From: Shewanella halifaxensis HAW-EB4
GTDB taxonomy: Bacteria; Pseudomonadota; Gammaproteobacteria; Enterobacterales; Shewanellaceae
DNA length: 64,000 nt
Assembly (NCBI RefSeq): GCF_000019185.1
Contig: NC_010334.1
Coordinates: forward strand, 1,488,001 to 1,552,000
Direction: 5' to 3'
The stretch's first letter is position 1. Each line of letters begins with the position of its first letter. Below the pieces are notes generated by a model. That model was not told the DNA's origin. It did no database searches and saw only the letters and a list, made by a program, of their open reading frames with translations. The translations under genes and the position numbers were made by a program. Positions 1-9,383 of this stretch are shown in pieces.

Positions 1-363
1 CAGCTTGTTGGTGACGACTTGTTCGTAACTAACACTAAGATCTTGAAGCGTGGTATCGACAACGGTATTGCTAACTCAATCTTGATTAAGTTTAACCAAA
101 TCGGTTCACTAACAGAAACTTTAGCAGCGATTCGCATGGCGAAAGATGCGGGTTACACAGTAGTGATTTCACACCGTAGTGGTGAAACTGAAGATGCAAC
201 CATTGCCGATCTAGCAGTAGCGACTTCTGCTGGTCAAATCAAGACGGGTTCACTATGCCGTAGTGACCGTGTTGCTAAGTACAACCAGCTGCTTCGTATC
301 GAAGAGCAGTTAGGCGAAAAAGCTCCTTATAACGGTCTTAAAGAGATCAAAGGTCAAGCATAA
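1..363 (+). CDS. eno: Enolase, C-terminal part (cut by window start)
   Basis: This is the last ~120 residues of enolase, the glycolytic enzyme that interconverts 2-phosphoglycerate and phosphoenolpyruvate. The frame is open from base 1, so the gene starts upstream of the window. Family signatures visible are the VTNTK segment, the LIKFNQIG(S/T)LTET stretch, SHRSGETED (substrate-binding His/Arg/Ser) and the C-terminal KYNQLLRIEEQLG. The stop at 361-363 is followed directly by a strong terminator. Identity is secure; only the C-terminal part of the barrel is seen. Confidence 0.97.
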   Translation, partial: QLVGDDLFVTNTKILKRGIDNGIANSILIKFNQIGSLTETLAAIRMAKDAGYTVVISHRSGETEDATIADLAVATSAGQIKTGSLCRSDRVAKYNQLLRIEEQLGEKAPYNGLKEIKGQA

Positions 364-378
364 ATCGCTATAAACTTT

Positions 379-408
379 AAAAAGGCCACCACTCGGTGGC
401 CTTTTTTG
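379..408 (+). terminator. Rho-independent terminator after eno
   Basis: A perfect GGCCACC/GGTGGCC stem with an ACTC loop is followed by TTTTTT, 16 bp past the eno stop. It separates eno from ftsB. Confidence 0.9.
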
Positions 409-453
409 TTGTACTATCTGTTTAATATTCTCAATTTCTTTCTATTGATAATC

Positions 454-750
454 ATGAAACGCCTTCTTATTGTATTAATCGCTCTACTTGCCATGCTTGA
501 ATATCGCCTTTGGTTTGGGGATAAGAGCCTCGCTGAATCTTTTCATCTGCAGGAGCAAATTAAGCTGCAACAGCAAAGTAATGCGCAACTAGTTGCCCGT
601 AACCAAATACTGAGAGAAGAGATTAGCGATCTTCGTAGTGGTACAGAGGCGTTAGAAGAGCGTGCTCGCAATGAGTTAGGTATGGTTAAAGAGGGAGAGA
701 CCTTCTTTCGCGTAGTTGGAGGCGAGCGTGACAAACCATCAAATGATTAA
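454..750 (+). CDS. ftsB: Cell division protein FtsB
   Basis: A 98-residue bitopic inner-membrane protein of the FtsQLB divisome subcomplex, which links early division proteins to septal peptidoglycan synthesis. It has an N-terminal membrane helix (about residues 3-20), then a coiled-coil rich in Q/E/L (about 28-70) and the EERARNELGMVKEGETF signature of FtsB. The ATG at 454 is preferred: the frame is open from 406, but the upstream codons would put an extra hydrophobic stretch before the normal short N-terminus. It lies just upstream of ispD, the usual gammaproteobacterial arrangement. Confidence 0.95.
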   Translation: MKRLLIVLIALLAMLEYRLWFGDKSLAESFHLQEQIKLQQQSNAQLVARNQILREEISDLRSGTEALEERARNELGMVKEGETFFRVVGGERDKPSND

Positions 751-828
751 TCTCCATTGATTGTTTGTGTCATCATTTAAGTCCAACGCCGATTAGAGAA
801 AGATGTCGCTATTACATGGAGCTCTATC

Positions 829-1521
829 ATGAGCCAAACACCCGAGCAAATTATTGCGATTGTTCCCGCTGCCGGAATTGGTAGTCGTATGGGCGCAGAA
901 ATTCCTAAGCAGTATTTACAGCTTAATGAACAGAGTATTTTGAGCCACACCTTAGATTGCCTTCTTTCGCATCCCGATATCGATAAGGTGATCGTCGCAC
1001 TTAATCCTGCTGATAACTATTTTGCTAAATTGCCTCAAGTGAAACATCCAAAGCTTGAGTGTGTCATTGGCGGTAAGGAACGTGCTGATTCTGTTTTATC
1101 AGGATTAAAAATTGCAGAGGCCGGTGCTTGGGCATTGGTGCATGACGCTGCGCGGCCATGTCTAACACATAGAGATATTGATAAGCTTATTGCGTCAGTT
1201 AATGAGTTCCCACAGGGGGCTATTCTAGCTGCGCCAGTGCGTGACACGATGAAACGCACCGATGAGAAAGGCTTAATTAGCGAGACGGTTTGCCGAGAAA
1301 GACTATGGCATGCATTAACGCCGCAGTATTTTCCAGTTTCAAGTTTGATGCAAAATTTAACTGATGCGTTAGCGGCTGGTGCGCTTATCACTGATGAGGC
1401 ATCTGCTATGGAGTGGGCCGGAGTTATGCCCGGGATTGTCTCTGGACGTGCCGATAACATTAAAGTGACTCATCCAGATGATCTTCAGCTTGCGTCACTC
1501 TTTCTCAAAAATGCAGTTTAA
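829..1521 (+). CDS. ispD: 2-C-methyl-D-erythritol 4-phosphate cytidylyltransferase
   Basis: IspD transfers CMP from CTP to methylerythritol phosphate in the MEP isoprenoid pathway. The 230-residue length is normal. Visible motifs are the N-terminal nucleotide-binding PAAGIGSRMG followed by PKQYL, the VHDAARP motif near residue 105, and the C-terminal NIKVTHPDDL. It is followed 39 bp later by ispF, which acts two steps on in the same pathway. The start at 829 is preceded by GGAGC. Confidence 0.97.
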   Translation: MSQTPEQIIAIVPAAGIGSRMGAEIPKQYLQLNEQSILSHTLDCLLSHPDIDKVIVALNPADNYFAKLPQVKHPKLECVIGGKERADSVLSGLKIAEAGAWALVHDAARPCLTHRDIDKLIASVNEFPQGAILAAPVRDTMKRTDEKGLISETVCRERLWHALTPQYFPVSSLMQNLTDALAAGALITDEASAMEWAGVMPGIVSGRADNIKVTHPDDLQLASLFLKNAV

Positions 1522-1560
1522 CAAGCTACTATTGTAACCCATTGAATAACAGGAACACCG

Positions 1561-2040
1561 ATGAAAATTAGAATAGGTCACGGGTTTGACGTACACAAGT
1601 TTGGTGGTGAGCCGCCACTTATTCTCGGCGGTGTCGATGTGCCTTATGAAGTGGGCTTAATCGCCCATTCTGATGGAGATGTCGCCCTGCACGCAATCTC
1701 TGATGCGATTCTTGGGGCGATGGCTCTGGGCGATATTGGCAAACATTTCCCAGATACAGACCCAGAGTTTAAAGGTGCCGATAGTCGTGTACTCTTAAGG
1801 CATTGCTATCAGTTAGCCACAGATATGGGCTTTAGCTTATCTAACTTAGATGTCACTATTATTGCTCAGGCGCCGAAAATGGCTCCTCATATTGAAGCTA
1901 TCCGCAAAGTATTGGCGGCAGATTTAGTTGCAGATATCAATGATATCAATGTTAAGGCGACAACAACGGAAAAACTTGGCTTTACAGGCAGAAAAGAAGG
2001 CATAGCAGTTGAAGCTGTGGTGTTGATGATAAAAGCCTAG
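1561..2040 (+). CDS. ispF: 2-C-methyl-D-erythritol 2,4-cyclodiphosphate synthase
   Basis: IspF cyclises CDP-methylerythritol 2-phosphate with release of CMP, using a divalent metal. The 159-residue protein shows the metal ligands in GHGFDVHKF (Asp8, His10) and HSDGDVALHAISDAIL (His42), then FPDTDPEFKGADS and the C-terminal ATTTEKLGFTGRKEGI. An AGGA Shine-Dalgarno lies before the ATG. It is co-directional with ispD and truD and is probably cotranscribed with them. Confidence 0.97.
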   Translation: MKIRIGHGFDVHKFGGEPPLILGGVDVPYEVGLIAHSDGDVALHAISDAILGAMALGDIGKHFPDTDPEFKGADSRVLLRHCYQLATDMGFSLSNLDVTIIAQAPKMAPHIEAIRKVLAADLVADINDINVKATTTEKLGFTGRKEGIAVEAVVLMIKA

Positions 2041-2130
2041 CCAATCGTGTGGGCAAGAAGCTATAGCTAGCAATAGTGGCAATAGATTTTTATGAGATAG
2101 CAAGATACTTTAGCGAGACAATTTAGCGAT

Positions 2131-3195
2131 ATGAGTGAATTACATTATTTATACGGCAAGCCAACTTCAACTGCCGATCTACGTACCCACAATAGTGATT
2201 TCCAAGTGCAGGAGATTTTACCTTTCGCGCCGACAGGTGAGGGGGAGCATCATCTGCTACACATACGTAAAGATGGGCTCAATACCCTTGAAATCGTTAA
2301 GAGGATCTCGATCTTTGCTCATGTACACCCAAAAGAGGTGACTTATGCCGGGCAAAAAGATAAGCATGCGGTTACAGAGCAGTGGTTTGGTGTACGTATT
2401 CCAGGTAAAGAAACGCCTGACTGGCAGCAGCTCAATAGCGACCAAGTTACAGTGCTTAACGCTGCAAGACATAGTAAAAAACTGCGGATTGGCGCGCTGG
2501 CTGGTAATCGCTTTACCTTAATATTGCGTAATGTCAGCGATATGAGTGATGTGATTAGACGCATTGACTTAGTCAAAGGGCAGGGCGTACCAAACTATTT
2601 TGGTGAGCAGCGATTTGGGCATGATGGTAAAAATTTAGAGTTTGGTCGGCAGATGTTTACTGGCCGTAAAGTTAAAGATCGTAATAAGCGCAGTATGTAT
2701 TTGTCGGCAGTTCGCTCGAATGTGTTTAATATGGCCTGTTCAGGTCGTTTAGCGCAGCATGGTACTAAAGCCTTAGCAGGTGATTGTGTCATGCTTGCAG
2801 GCAGTAAAAGTTACTTTGTTGCCGAGCAGTGGGATGAAACGTTAATAGAGCGTCTAAATAATAAAGATATTCAGCTTTCAGCACCATTGTGGGGGCGTGG
2901 CTTACCACTTGCTCAGTCTGAAGCGGCGCAGTGTGAGGCTGACGCACTTGAGTCACTCGCAATTGACAAAGACGGTTTAGAGCATGCAGGTCTTAGCCAA
3001 GAGAGACGTGCTTTGTTACTTGAGCCGCAACATCTGCAATATCAAGTAGATGAAGATACCATTACCCTTAAATTTGCATTACCATCTGGGTCTTATGCAA
3101 CCTCAGTACTACGTGAGTTATTCCAGTATCAAGATGTTCAAGAGGTCGCGCGTCAACAGATGCTAGCTGATCAAAGAAGCGCTGAGGCCGATTAA
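2131..3195 (+). CDS. truD: tRNA pseudouridine(13) synthase
   Basis: TruD isomerises U13 in the D-arm of tRNA-Glu. The 354-residue length matches the family. The catalytic motif YAGQKDKHAVTEQWFGV (catalytic Asp in KD, near residue 80) and the N-terminal FQVQEILPF are present, as is NYFGEQRFGHDGKN in the middle, the usual TruD insertion boundary. The stop overlaps the surE start by one base (TAATG), so translation of the two is probably coupled. Confidence 0.96.
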   Translation: MSELHYLYGKPTSTADLRTHNSDFQVQEILPFAPTGEGEHHLLHIRKDGLNTLEIVKRISIFAHVHPKEVTYAGQKDKHAVTEQWFGVRIPGKETPDWQQLNSDQVTVLNAARHSKKLRIGALAGNRFTLILRNVSDMSDVIRRIDLVKGQGVPNYFGEQRFGHDGKNLEFGRQMFTGRKVKDRNKRSMYLSAVRSNVFNMACSGRLAQHGTKALAGDCVMLAGSKSYFVAEQWDETLIERLNNKDIQLSAPLWGRGLPLAQSEAAQCEADALESLAIDKDGLEHAGLSQERRALLLEPQHLQYQVDEDTITLKFALPSGSYATSVLRELFQYQDVQEVARQQMLADQRSAEAD

Positions 3196-3947
3196 TGAAG
3201 ATTTTAATCAGTAATGATGATGGGGTGAACGCAGAAGGTATTGCTGCCTTAACGACCGCATTAAACCAGATAGCAGAAACGCTCACCGTAGGGCCCGACA
3301 GAAACTGCTCTGGAGCGAGTAATTCGTTAACCTTGACCAATCCGCTACGACTGAATACCTTAGATAATGGTTTTATCTCGGTAAGTGGCACGCCGACTGA
3401 CTGCGTGCACCTTGCAATTAGAGAGTTGTACCAAGATGAACCCGATATGGTGGTCTCAGGTATTAATGCGGGTGCCAATATGGGTGATGATACCCTGTAT
3501 TCAGGCACCGTTGCAGCAGCAATGGAGGGGCGGTTCTTGGGCTTTCCTGCCATTGCCATCTCATTAGTTGGTCATGAGTTGAAACATTATGATACCGCGG
3601 CTCATTATGCATTAAAAATTGTTAAAGCCTTGCAAGATAGCCCAATTGCACAAGATAAGATCTTGAATATTAATGTGCCGGATCTTCCTTTGGCTGAAGT
3701 CAAAGGCATTAAGATTACCCGCCTTGGTGCAAGGCACAGAGCTGAAGGCATGGTGAGGACCCAAGATCCTGCTGGTAGAGAGATTTTTTGGTTAGGACCT
3801 CCGGGCGACGAGCAGGATGCCAGTGATGGTACAGACTTTTATGCCGTAGCTAACGGTTATGTGTCTATCACGCCATTAACGGTCGATTTAACGGCATTTG
3901 AGCAACTGAGTGCCTTAGAGTCTTGGTTAACCCAGATCCACGATTAG
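3195..3947 (+). CDS. surE: 5'/3'-nucleotidase SurE
   Basis: SurE is a metal-dependent nucleotidase and exopolyphosphatase associated with stationary-phase survival. The 250-residue protein begins MKILISNDDGVNAEGI with the metal-binding Asp pair, followed by GPDRNCSGASNSLT, the GTPTDCVHLA segment and SGINAGANMGDDTLYSGTVAAAMEG, all typical. The ATG overlaps the truD stop. The gene sits with pcm, nlpD and rpoS in the classical survival cluster. Confidence 0.97.
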   Translation: MKILISNDDGVNAEGIAALTTALNQIAETLTVGPDRNCSGASNSLTLTNPLRLNTLDNGFISVSGTPTDCVHLAIRELYQDEPDMVVSGINAGANMGDDTLYSGTVAAAMEGRFLGFPAIAISLVGHELKHYDTAAHYALKIVKALQDSPIAQDKILNINVPDLPLAEVKGIKITRLGARHRAEGMVRTQDPAGREIFWLGPPGDEQDASDGTDFYAVANGYVSITPLTVDLTAFEQLSALESWLTQIHD

Positions 3948-3952
3948 TTCAC

Positions 3953-3979
3953 GCACGACCCGGTTTACGAGGGTCGTGC
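3953..3979 (+). promoter_or_regulatory. Strong intercistronic hairpin between surE and pcm
   Basis: A perfect 9-bp stem (GCACGACCC/GGGTCGTGC) with a 9-nt loop starts 6 bp after the surE stop. No T-run follows, so it is not a normal intrinsic terminator. It may act as an mRNA-stabilising or processing element, or as a weak Rho-linked end. Inference only. Confidence 0.5.
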
Positions 3980-4048
3980 AGAGTTAACGAATAGCTCCGT
4001 GACAGTATCACCACTATTCGAATAAATTAAATATTGGAAAACAGAAAT

Positions 4049-4684
4049 ATGACCCCAGTTGCCTCAACATCAGCATTGAACCTTGCAAGAAGTCTGTATG
4101 AGGCTGGGATCCGCAATGAGGCAGTATTACAGGCTGTGGCAAACACTCCGAGGGAGCAATTTCTTGATGCAGCTCTGGGTCACAAAGCTTATGAAAATAC
4201 GGCGCTACCTATTGGGCAGGGACAAACTATTTCTCAGCCCTACATTGTTGCCAAAATGACTGAGATCATCTTGCAAACTAAGCCCACTAAAGTATTGGAG
4301 ATAGGAACGGGCTCAGGGTATCAAGCCGCTATTCTCGCACGGTTAGTGCCACAACTCTTTACGGTGGAGCGGATCAAGAGTTTACAGATCCAAGCTAGGC
4401 AGAGATTGAAAAGACTCGATCTGCATAATATCGCTTTTAAATATGGCGATGGCTGGGAAGGGTGGCCGAGCAAAGGACCTTATGATGCGATCATGGTTAC
4501 TGCTGCAGCGAGTTCAATCCCTGATGCTCTAGTATCTCAATTAGCAGATGGTGGCATATTAGTGATCCCTGTAGGGGAAATCGCTCAGCAGTTATTAAAA
4601 GTGACACGCAGTGGTGATAAATACAGGTCTGAAGTTGTAGAAGATGTACGCTTCGTACCGCTTATCAATGGTGAGCTGGCATAG
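4049..4684 (+). CDS. pcm: Protein-L-isoaspartate O-methyltransferase
   Basis: Pcm uses S-adenosylmethionine to methylate isoaspartyl residues, starting repair of aged proteins. The 211-residue protein shows GQGQTISQPYIVA (isoaspartate-binding region), the SAM motif VLEIGTGSGYQAAIL, and DAIMVTAAA as motif II. A TTG five codons upstream (4034) would lengthen it slightly. I prefer the ATG at 4049 because the family normally starts there. It lies between surE and nlpD. Confidence 0.96.
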   Translation: MTPVASTSALNLARSLYEAGIRNEAVLQAVANTPREQFLDAALGHKAYENTALPIGQGQTISQPYIVAKMTEIILQTKPTKVLEIGTGSGYQAAILARLVPQLFTVERIKSLQIQARQRLKRLDLHNIAFKYGDGWEGWPSKGPYDAIMVTAAASSIPDALVSQLADGGILVIPVGEIAQQLLKVTRSGDKYRSEVVEDVRFVPLINGELA

Positions 4685-4748
4685 TTTTATTCATAAACTG
4701 ATAAATATAAAACAGTGAAATAGGTTGATTTGGGGTGATGCGTTAATC

Positions 4749-5642
4749 ATGAGGTTGGTTTGCTTTTTAAGTGTCTGCATAACATTGATGCTATCTGGTT
4801 GTAGCTTTAAGGCTGATAGGCCCGCACCAGTGGAGTCGTTAAATGGCCCTTCCACTCCTTCGATCAGTAAAGGATCGATAACGGGCAGCCGTTATGTGGT
4901 TAAAAAAGGCGATACTTTATATTCAATCGCATGGGGCTCTAATAAAGATTTTGTCGATATTGCAAAGAGTAATCGTCTGCCAAAGCCTTATACCATCTAC
5001 CCTGGGCAAGTTTTGAGCTTAAGCTCTAAAAAATATGTTACAAATAGCCAAAGCGTCAAAAAAACAGCGAACTCAACGCCTTTCCCCTCTGTTAAATATG
5101 CTAAATCTAATGAAAAACAATCAGTTAGTGTTAATTCGAGTTCTGCTGCTAGTCAAAATGAGGGGTCAAAAAAACAGCTTGATCCAAATTCGAAGCCTGC
5201 GTATTCTGTAACAAGCAATCAACAAGATGTTAACCGAGTTGTCCACAAGCCAGCCGAGCTTCCAAAGAAGGTAAGCAGATGGTCGTGGCCTGTGAAAGGT
5301 CAGGTGATTGGAACTTTCTCAGCCAAAGAGCAGGGAAATAAAGGAATAAAGATCGCGGGTAATCGAGGTGATGCAATTAAAGCGGCTGCAAGCGGTCGAG
5401 TTGTTTATGCAGGTAGTGCACTTCGAGGGTACGGTAATTTAGTTATCATTAAGCATAGCGATGACTATTTAAGTGCTTATGCTCATGCTGATAAGATCTT
5501 AGTTAAAGAGAAACAAGCTGTTAATGTTGGACAGACAGTTGCAACAATGGGCAGTACTGGTACAAATCGGGTCATGCTACATTTTGAGATCCGATACCAC
5601 GGAAAATCAGTAAACCCAGTTAAATTTTTGCCTAAACAATAG
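4749..5642 (+). CDS. nlpD: Lipoprotein NlpD, LysM and degenerate M23 domains (amidase activator)
   Basis: NlpD is an envelope lipoprotein that activates the cell-wall amidase AmiC during septum splitting. Starting at ATG 4749 gives 297 residues with a signal peptide and lipobox ending LSGC, a LysM domain (YVVKKGDTLYSIAW to YPGQVLSLSS), a low-complexity Ser/Asn/Lys linker, and a C-terminal LytM/M23 domain. The M23 zinc site is degenerate: the usual HxGxD position reads NKGIKIAG, while HAD and HFEIR persist. That fits an activator rather than an enzyme. In E. coli the main rpoS promoter lies within nlpD, and the same is likely here. A TTG at 4725 is a less likely start. Confidence 0.95.
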   Translation: MRLVCFLSVCITLMLSGCSFKADRPAPVESLNGPSTPSISKGSITGSRYVVKKGDTLYSIAWGSNKDFVDIAKSNRLPKPYTIYPGQVLSLSSKKYVTNSQSVKKTANSTPFPSVKYAKSNEKQSVSVNSSSAASQNEGSKKQLDPNSKPAYSVTSNQQDVNRVVHKPAELPKKVSRWSWPVKGQVIGTFSAKEQGNKGIKIAGNRGDAIKAAASGRVVYAGSALRGYGNLVIIKHSDDYLSAYAHADKILVKEKQAVNVGQTVATMGSTGTNRVMLHFEIRYHGKSVNPVKFLPKQ

Positions 5643-5718
5643 TTGTTGGGCTGCCAATTTGGCAAATCGGAGGATAGTAAAGTGCAGTAGTTAAATGTAA
5701 AAATTCGGGAGAGATATT

Positions 5719-6684
5719 ATGGGCAGATTAAATAGTGCCGTTGTAGTGGAGCAAACCAAGAACCACTCTGATGAGTCAACGAATAAACTTACTAAACAGG
5801 ATGTGAAAGAGGCTGAATTAGAACAGCAAGTACAAGATGATCTACAAAAAAACTTAGATGCAACCCAATTGTATCTAGGCGAAATTGGTTTTTCCCCCCT
5901 CCTCAGTGCTGAGGAAGAAGTATATTTTTCACGAAAGTCCTTAAAAGGCTGTGAAAAATCTCGCAATCGTATGATTGAAAGTAACCTCAGGTTGGTAGTA
6001 AAAATTGCTCGTCGATATAACAATCGAGGCTTAGCGCTGCTCGATCTTATCGAAGAGGGTAATTTGGGCTTGATCCGTGCTGTAGAGAAGTTTGACCCCG
6101 AGCGTGGTTTTAGATTCTCAACTTATGCAACATGGTGGATTAGGCAGACGATTGAACGAGCAATTATGAATCAGACTCGTACAATCCGATTACCCATCCA
6201 TGTAGTCAAAGAGCTTAATGTCTATTTGCGTACGGCGAGAGAATTAGCACATAAGCTAGATCACGAGCCAACGGCCGAAGAGATCGCAGAACAACTCGAT
6301 TTATCGAGTAGCGATGTTAGCCGTATGCTCAAGCTTAATGAAAGAATTACCTCTGTCGATACACCACTGGGTGGTGAAAGCGATAAAGCCTTATTAGATG
6401 TACTCGCAGATGATGATAACGTAGGACCCGATTATAAGGTTCAGGATGAAGACATATCTAAGTCTGTGGTTAAGTGGTTAGATGAACTCAATACCAAACA
6501 ACGAGAAGTGCTAGCGCGCCGATTTGGTTTGTTAGGGTATGAGCCGTCGACTCTAGAGAATGTAGGAAAAGAGATTGGTTTGACTCGTGAGAGAGTACGC
6601 CAAATCCAAGTTGAGGCGCTTAAGCGTTTAAAAGATTTACTTGGGGCGCAGGGCCTTTCTGTAGAGGCAATTTTTAGAGTGTAA
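5719..6684 (+). CDS. rpoS: RNA polymerase sigma factor RpoS
   Basis: RpoS is the general stress and stationary-phase sigma factor. The 321 residues contain region 1.2 (DATQLYLGEIGFSPLLSAEEE), region 2 with the core-binding and -10 recognition helix (FSTYATWWIRQTIERA), region 3 (RTIRLPIHVVKELN) and region 4.2 (the LTRERVRQIQVEALKRL helix-turn-helix). A GGGAGAGA Shine-Dalgarno lies at about 5708-5715. It is the last gene of the ftsB-to-rpoS run and is followed by a terminator facing mutS. Confidence 0.98.
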   Translation: MGRLNSAVVVEQTKNHSDESTNKLTKQDVKEAELEQQVQDDLQKNLDATQLYLGEIGFSPLLSAEEEVYFSRKSLKGCEKSRNRMIESNLRLVVKIARRYNNRGLALLDLIEEGNLGLIRAVEKFDPERGFRFSTYATWWIRQTIERAIMNQTRTIRLPIHVVKELNVYLRTARELAHKLDHEPTAEEIAEQLDLSSSDVSRMLKLNERITSVDTPLGGESDKALLDVLADDDNVGPDYKVQDEDISKSVVKWLDELNTKQREVLARRFGLLGYEPSTLENVGKEIGLTRERVRQIQVEALKRLKDLLGAQGLSVEAIFRV

Positions 6685-6704
6685 AAAGTAAATGTAAGAT
6701 AATT

Positions 6705-6739
6705 AAAAAGCGCAGCTGATTATCAACTGCGCTTTTTTT
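6705..6739. terminator. Bidirectional terminator between rpoS and mutS
   Basis: AGCGCAG and CTGCGCT form a stem flanked by an A-run upstream and a T-run downstream, so it can serve rpoS on the plus strand and, with a longer leader, mutS on the minus strand. The two genes converge here. Confidence 0.85.
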
Positions 6740-6803
6740 GTGTCTAAAATATACTGAATTTTGATTTAGTGCACTTTGGCTTAATGCACGATAGCTTTGA
6801 TGA

Positions 6804-9383
6804 CTACAATGCCAATTTCTTAAGATTGTAGAGGTAATCTAATGCCTGTCTTGGCGTCAACTCATCAGGGTTTAGCTTGGCTAACGCCTCTAAAGCAGGA
6901 GATGGCGTTGGTGCTGAAAAGCTTATGCTTTGCTGTAAAGGCTGCTGGGCATCGCAGGACTCTTTTCCATGATCGCGACTTTCTAACTGATGCAACTTAT
7001 GCTTTGCAGCGCTAATCACACAGTTAGGCACACCTGCAAGAGCGGCTACCTGTAGGCCATAACTGCGACTCGCAGCACCCTCTTGTACGGCGTGCATAAA
7101 TACAATGCTATCACCATGCTCGACGGCATCTAAATGCACGTTTTCTACATTTGATAGTAGCTCTGGTAGTTGAGTCAGTTCAAAGTAATGGGTCGCAAAT
7201 AGCGTCATTGCCTGTAGGTGTTTCGCTAAATACTCCGCAGCAGACCAAGCGAGTGACAGACCATCATAGGTCGATGTACCACGACCTATTTCATCCATCA
7301 ACACCAAACTGTTAGGCGTGGCGTTATGTAAGATGTTGGCTGTTTCGGTCATCTCGACCATGAAGGTCGAACGGCCAGAGGCTAAATCATCAGATGCACC
7401 AATTCGAGTGAATATTCTATCAACTGGGCCAATAACGGCATGCTCTGCAGGCACGTAGCACCCAATATGTGCCATTAGGGTTATTAACGCAACTTGACGC
7501 ATATAGGTTGATTTACCGCCCATATTGGGGCCGGTCACAATTAACATCTTGCGTTCATTGTTTAACGTAACAGGGTTGGCAATAAACGGGCTTTGGCTAA
7601 CTTGCTCTACAACTGGGTGGCGACCTGCTTCTATCTGGATCCCAGGAGCAGTTGATAGGTCAGGACAGTGATAGTTTAGGCTCTCTGCACGTTCAGCAAA
7701 GTTGCATAGCACGTCTAGTTCAGCAGAGGCTCTCGCAAAATCTTGCAGCTCATGTAATTTAGGCAAGATAAGATCAAACAGTTGTTCCCAAAGCTGTTTT
7801 TCAAGCGCTAACGCTCTTCCTTGGCTAGATAATACCTTTTCCTCGTGCTCTTTAAGCTCTGGTATAATATAGCGTTCAGTATTCTTTAGTGTCTGTCTAC
7901 GTTGGTAACTGAGTGGAACTAAGTCAGATTCTCGGCGGCTGACTTCGATATAATAGCCATGGACACGGTTGTAGCCGACTTTTAATGTTGAAATTCCGGT
8001 TTGCTGTTTCTCGCGCGCTTCAAGCTCGTGAAGGTAATCGGTTGCGCCTTCACTGAGTTTACGCCATTGGTCGAGCTCTTCATTGTAGCCTTCACGGATC
8101 ACACCACCATCACGAATAAGCATCGGAGGATTATCGACTACGGCTCGCGATAGTAGTTCGAGTTCATCGGGGAATTCACCAATCACTTGTGATAGATATT
8201 TAAGGTGCGGAGCAGCAGCTTGAGTTAGCGTTTGTTGCAACTGAGGTAATAATGCGAGCGCTTGACGCAGGCGAGCAAAGTCACGAGGACGAGCGTTACG
8301 CAGTGCGATACGTGTGGTAATTCGCTCAATATCTCCGATGGCCTTAAGATCTTCCGATAGAATCTCATAGTTAGCGTTACCTAGTAACTCTTCAATCGAG
8401 ACCTGTCTTGCGCGAATAATGTCATGGTCGCGAAGCGGCTGATGGAGCCAGCGCTGTAACATGCGGCTCCCCATAGGTGTCACGGTGTTATCGAGCACGG
8501 AGGCGAGGGTGTTTTCTCGGCCGCCTTGCAAGTTCACTGTTAACTCTAGATTACGACGAGTTGCAGCATCTAGCACTATGCTGTCAGATTGGTTAAAACG
8601 CACAATCGAGTTGATATGCGGTAGTGCGGTACGTTGAGTATCTTTGACGTACTGCATCAAGCAGCCTGCAGCTTGGAGTGACAGTCTAGCGTCCTCGATA
8701 CCAAAGCCTTTTAAATCTTTCGTGCCGAACTGATTGAGCAATAATCGATGGCAAGTATCGTAATCGAACTCCCACTCTGGTCGACGGCGAGTGCCATTTA
8801 TTGCAGCAATTAGACTCATCTCAGAGAAGTCTTCACTATAGAGGAGCTCTGCTGGGTTTGTCCGCTGTAACTCAGCTTCTAGTGCTTCGGTATTGGCAAG
8901 TTCAGTAATGACAAAACGTCCCGATGCGACATCTAAGGTAGCATAACCGTAGCCTGTTTTACCTTGGTAAAGCGCCGCAAGTAAGTTGTCTTGTCTTTCT
9001 TGGAGTAAGGCTTCATCGGTTAGGGTACCAGGGGTAACGATGCGTACCACTTTACGTTCAACCGGTCCCTTAGACGTTGCAGGATCACCAATCTGTTCGC
9101 AAATCGCGACTGATACTCGTAGTTGTACTAACTTCGCTAAATAACCTTCAACCGCATGATAGGGCAGGCCTGCCATAGGAATAGGGTCACCACCACTTTT
9201 TCCTCGTGCGGTTAATGAGATCCCAAGTAGTTCTGAAGCTCTTTTGGCATCTTCATAGAAGAGCTCATAGAAATCCCCCATTCGATAAAAGAGCAACATG
9301 TCAGGATGTTGGGCTTTTAACGTCAGATATTGACGCATCATAGGGGTGTGTTTTTCTAAGCCTTGCGGATCAATAGCGGTCAT
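6804..9383 (-). CDS. mutS: DNA mismatch repair protein MutS
   Basis: MutS binds mismatches and recruits MutL. Choosing the ATG at 9383 (protein starts MTAIDPQGLEKHTPMM) gives 859 residues. The frame runs 24 codons further up, but those residues are not part of the family. Visible are the mismatch-reading motif GDFYELF, the Walker A GPNMGGKSTYMRQ, the DEIGRGTSTYDG Walker B and the ATHYFELT motif. It converges on rpoS and is divergent from recA, so a general repair gene, an SOS gene and a stress sigma gene lie together. Confidence 0.98.
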   Translation of the reverse strand: MTAIDPQGLEKHTPMMRQYLTLKAQHPDMLLFYRMGDFYELFYEDAKRASELLGISLTARGKSGGDPIPMAGLPYHAVEGYLAKLVQLRVSVAICEQIGDPATSKGPVERKVVRIVTPGTLTDEALLQERQDNLLAALYQGKTGYGYATLDVASGRFVITELANTEALEAELQRTNPAELLYSEDFSEMSLIAAINGTRRRPEWEFDYDTCHRLLLNQFGTKDLKGFGIEDARLSLQAAGCLMQYVKDTQRTALPHINSIVRFNQSDSIVLDAATRRNLELTVNLQGGRENTLASVLDNTVTPMGSRMLQRWLHQPLRDHDIIRARQVSIEELLGNANYEILSEDLKAIGDIERITTRIALRNARPRDFARLRQALALLPQLQQTLTQAAAPHLKYLSQVIGEFPDELELLSRAVVDNPPMLIRDGGVIREGYNEELDQWRKLSEGATDYLHELEAREKQQTGISTLKVGYNRVHGYYIEVSRRESDLVPLSYQRRQTLKNTERYIIPELKEHEEKVLSSQGRALALEKQLWEQLFDLILPKLHELQDFARASAELDVLCNFAERAESLNYHCPDLSTAPGIQIEAGRHPVVEQVSQSPFIANPVTLNNERKMLIVTGPNMGGKSTYMRQVALITLMAHIGCYVPAEHAVIGPVDRIFTRIGASDDLASGRSTFMVEMTETANILHNATPNSLVLMDEIGRGTSTYDGLSLAWSAAEYLAKHLQAMTLFATHYFELTQLPELLSNVENVHLDAVEHGDSIVFMHAVQEGAASRSYGLQVAALAGVPNCVISAAKHKLHQLESRDHGKESCDAQQPLQQSISFSAPTPSPALEALAKLNPDELTPRQALDYLYNLKKLAL

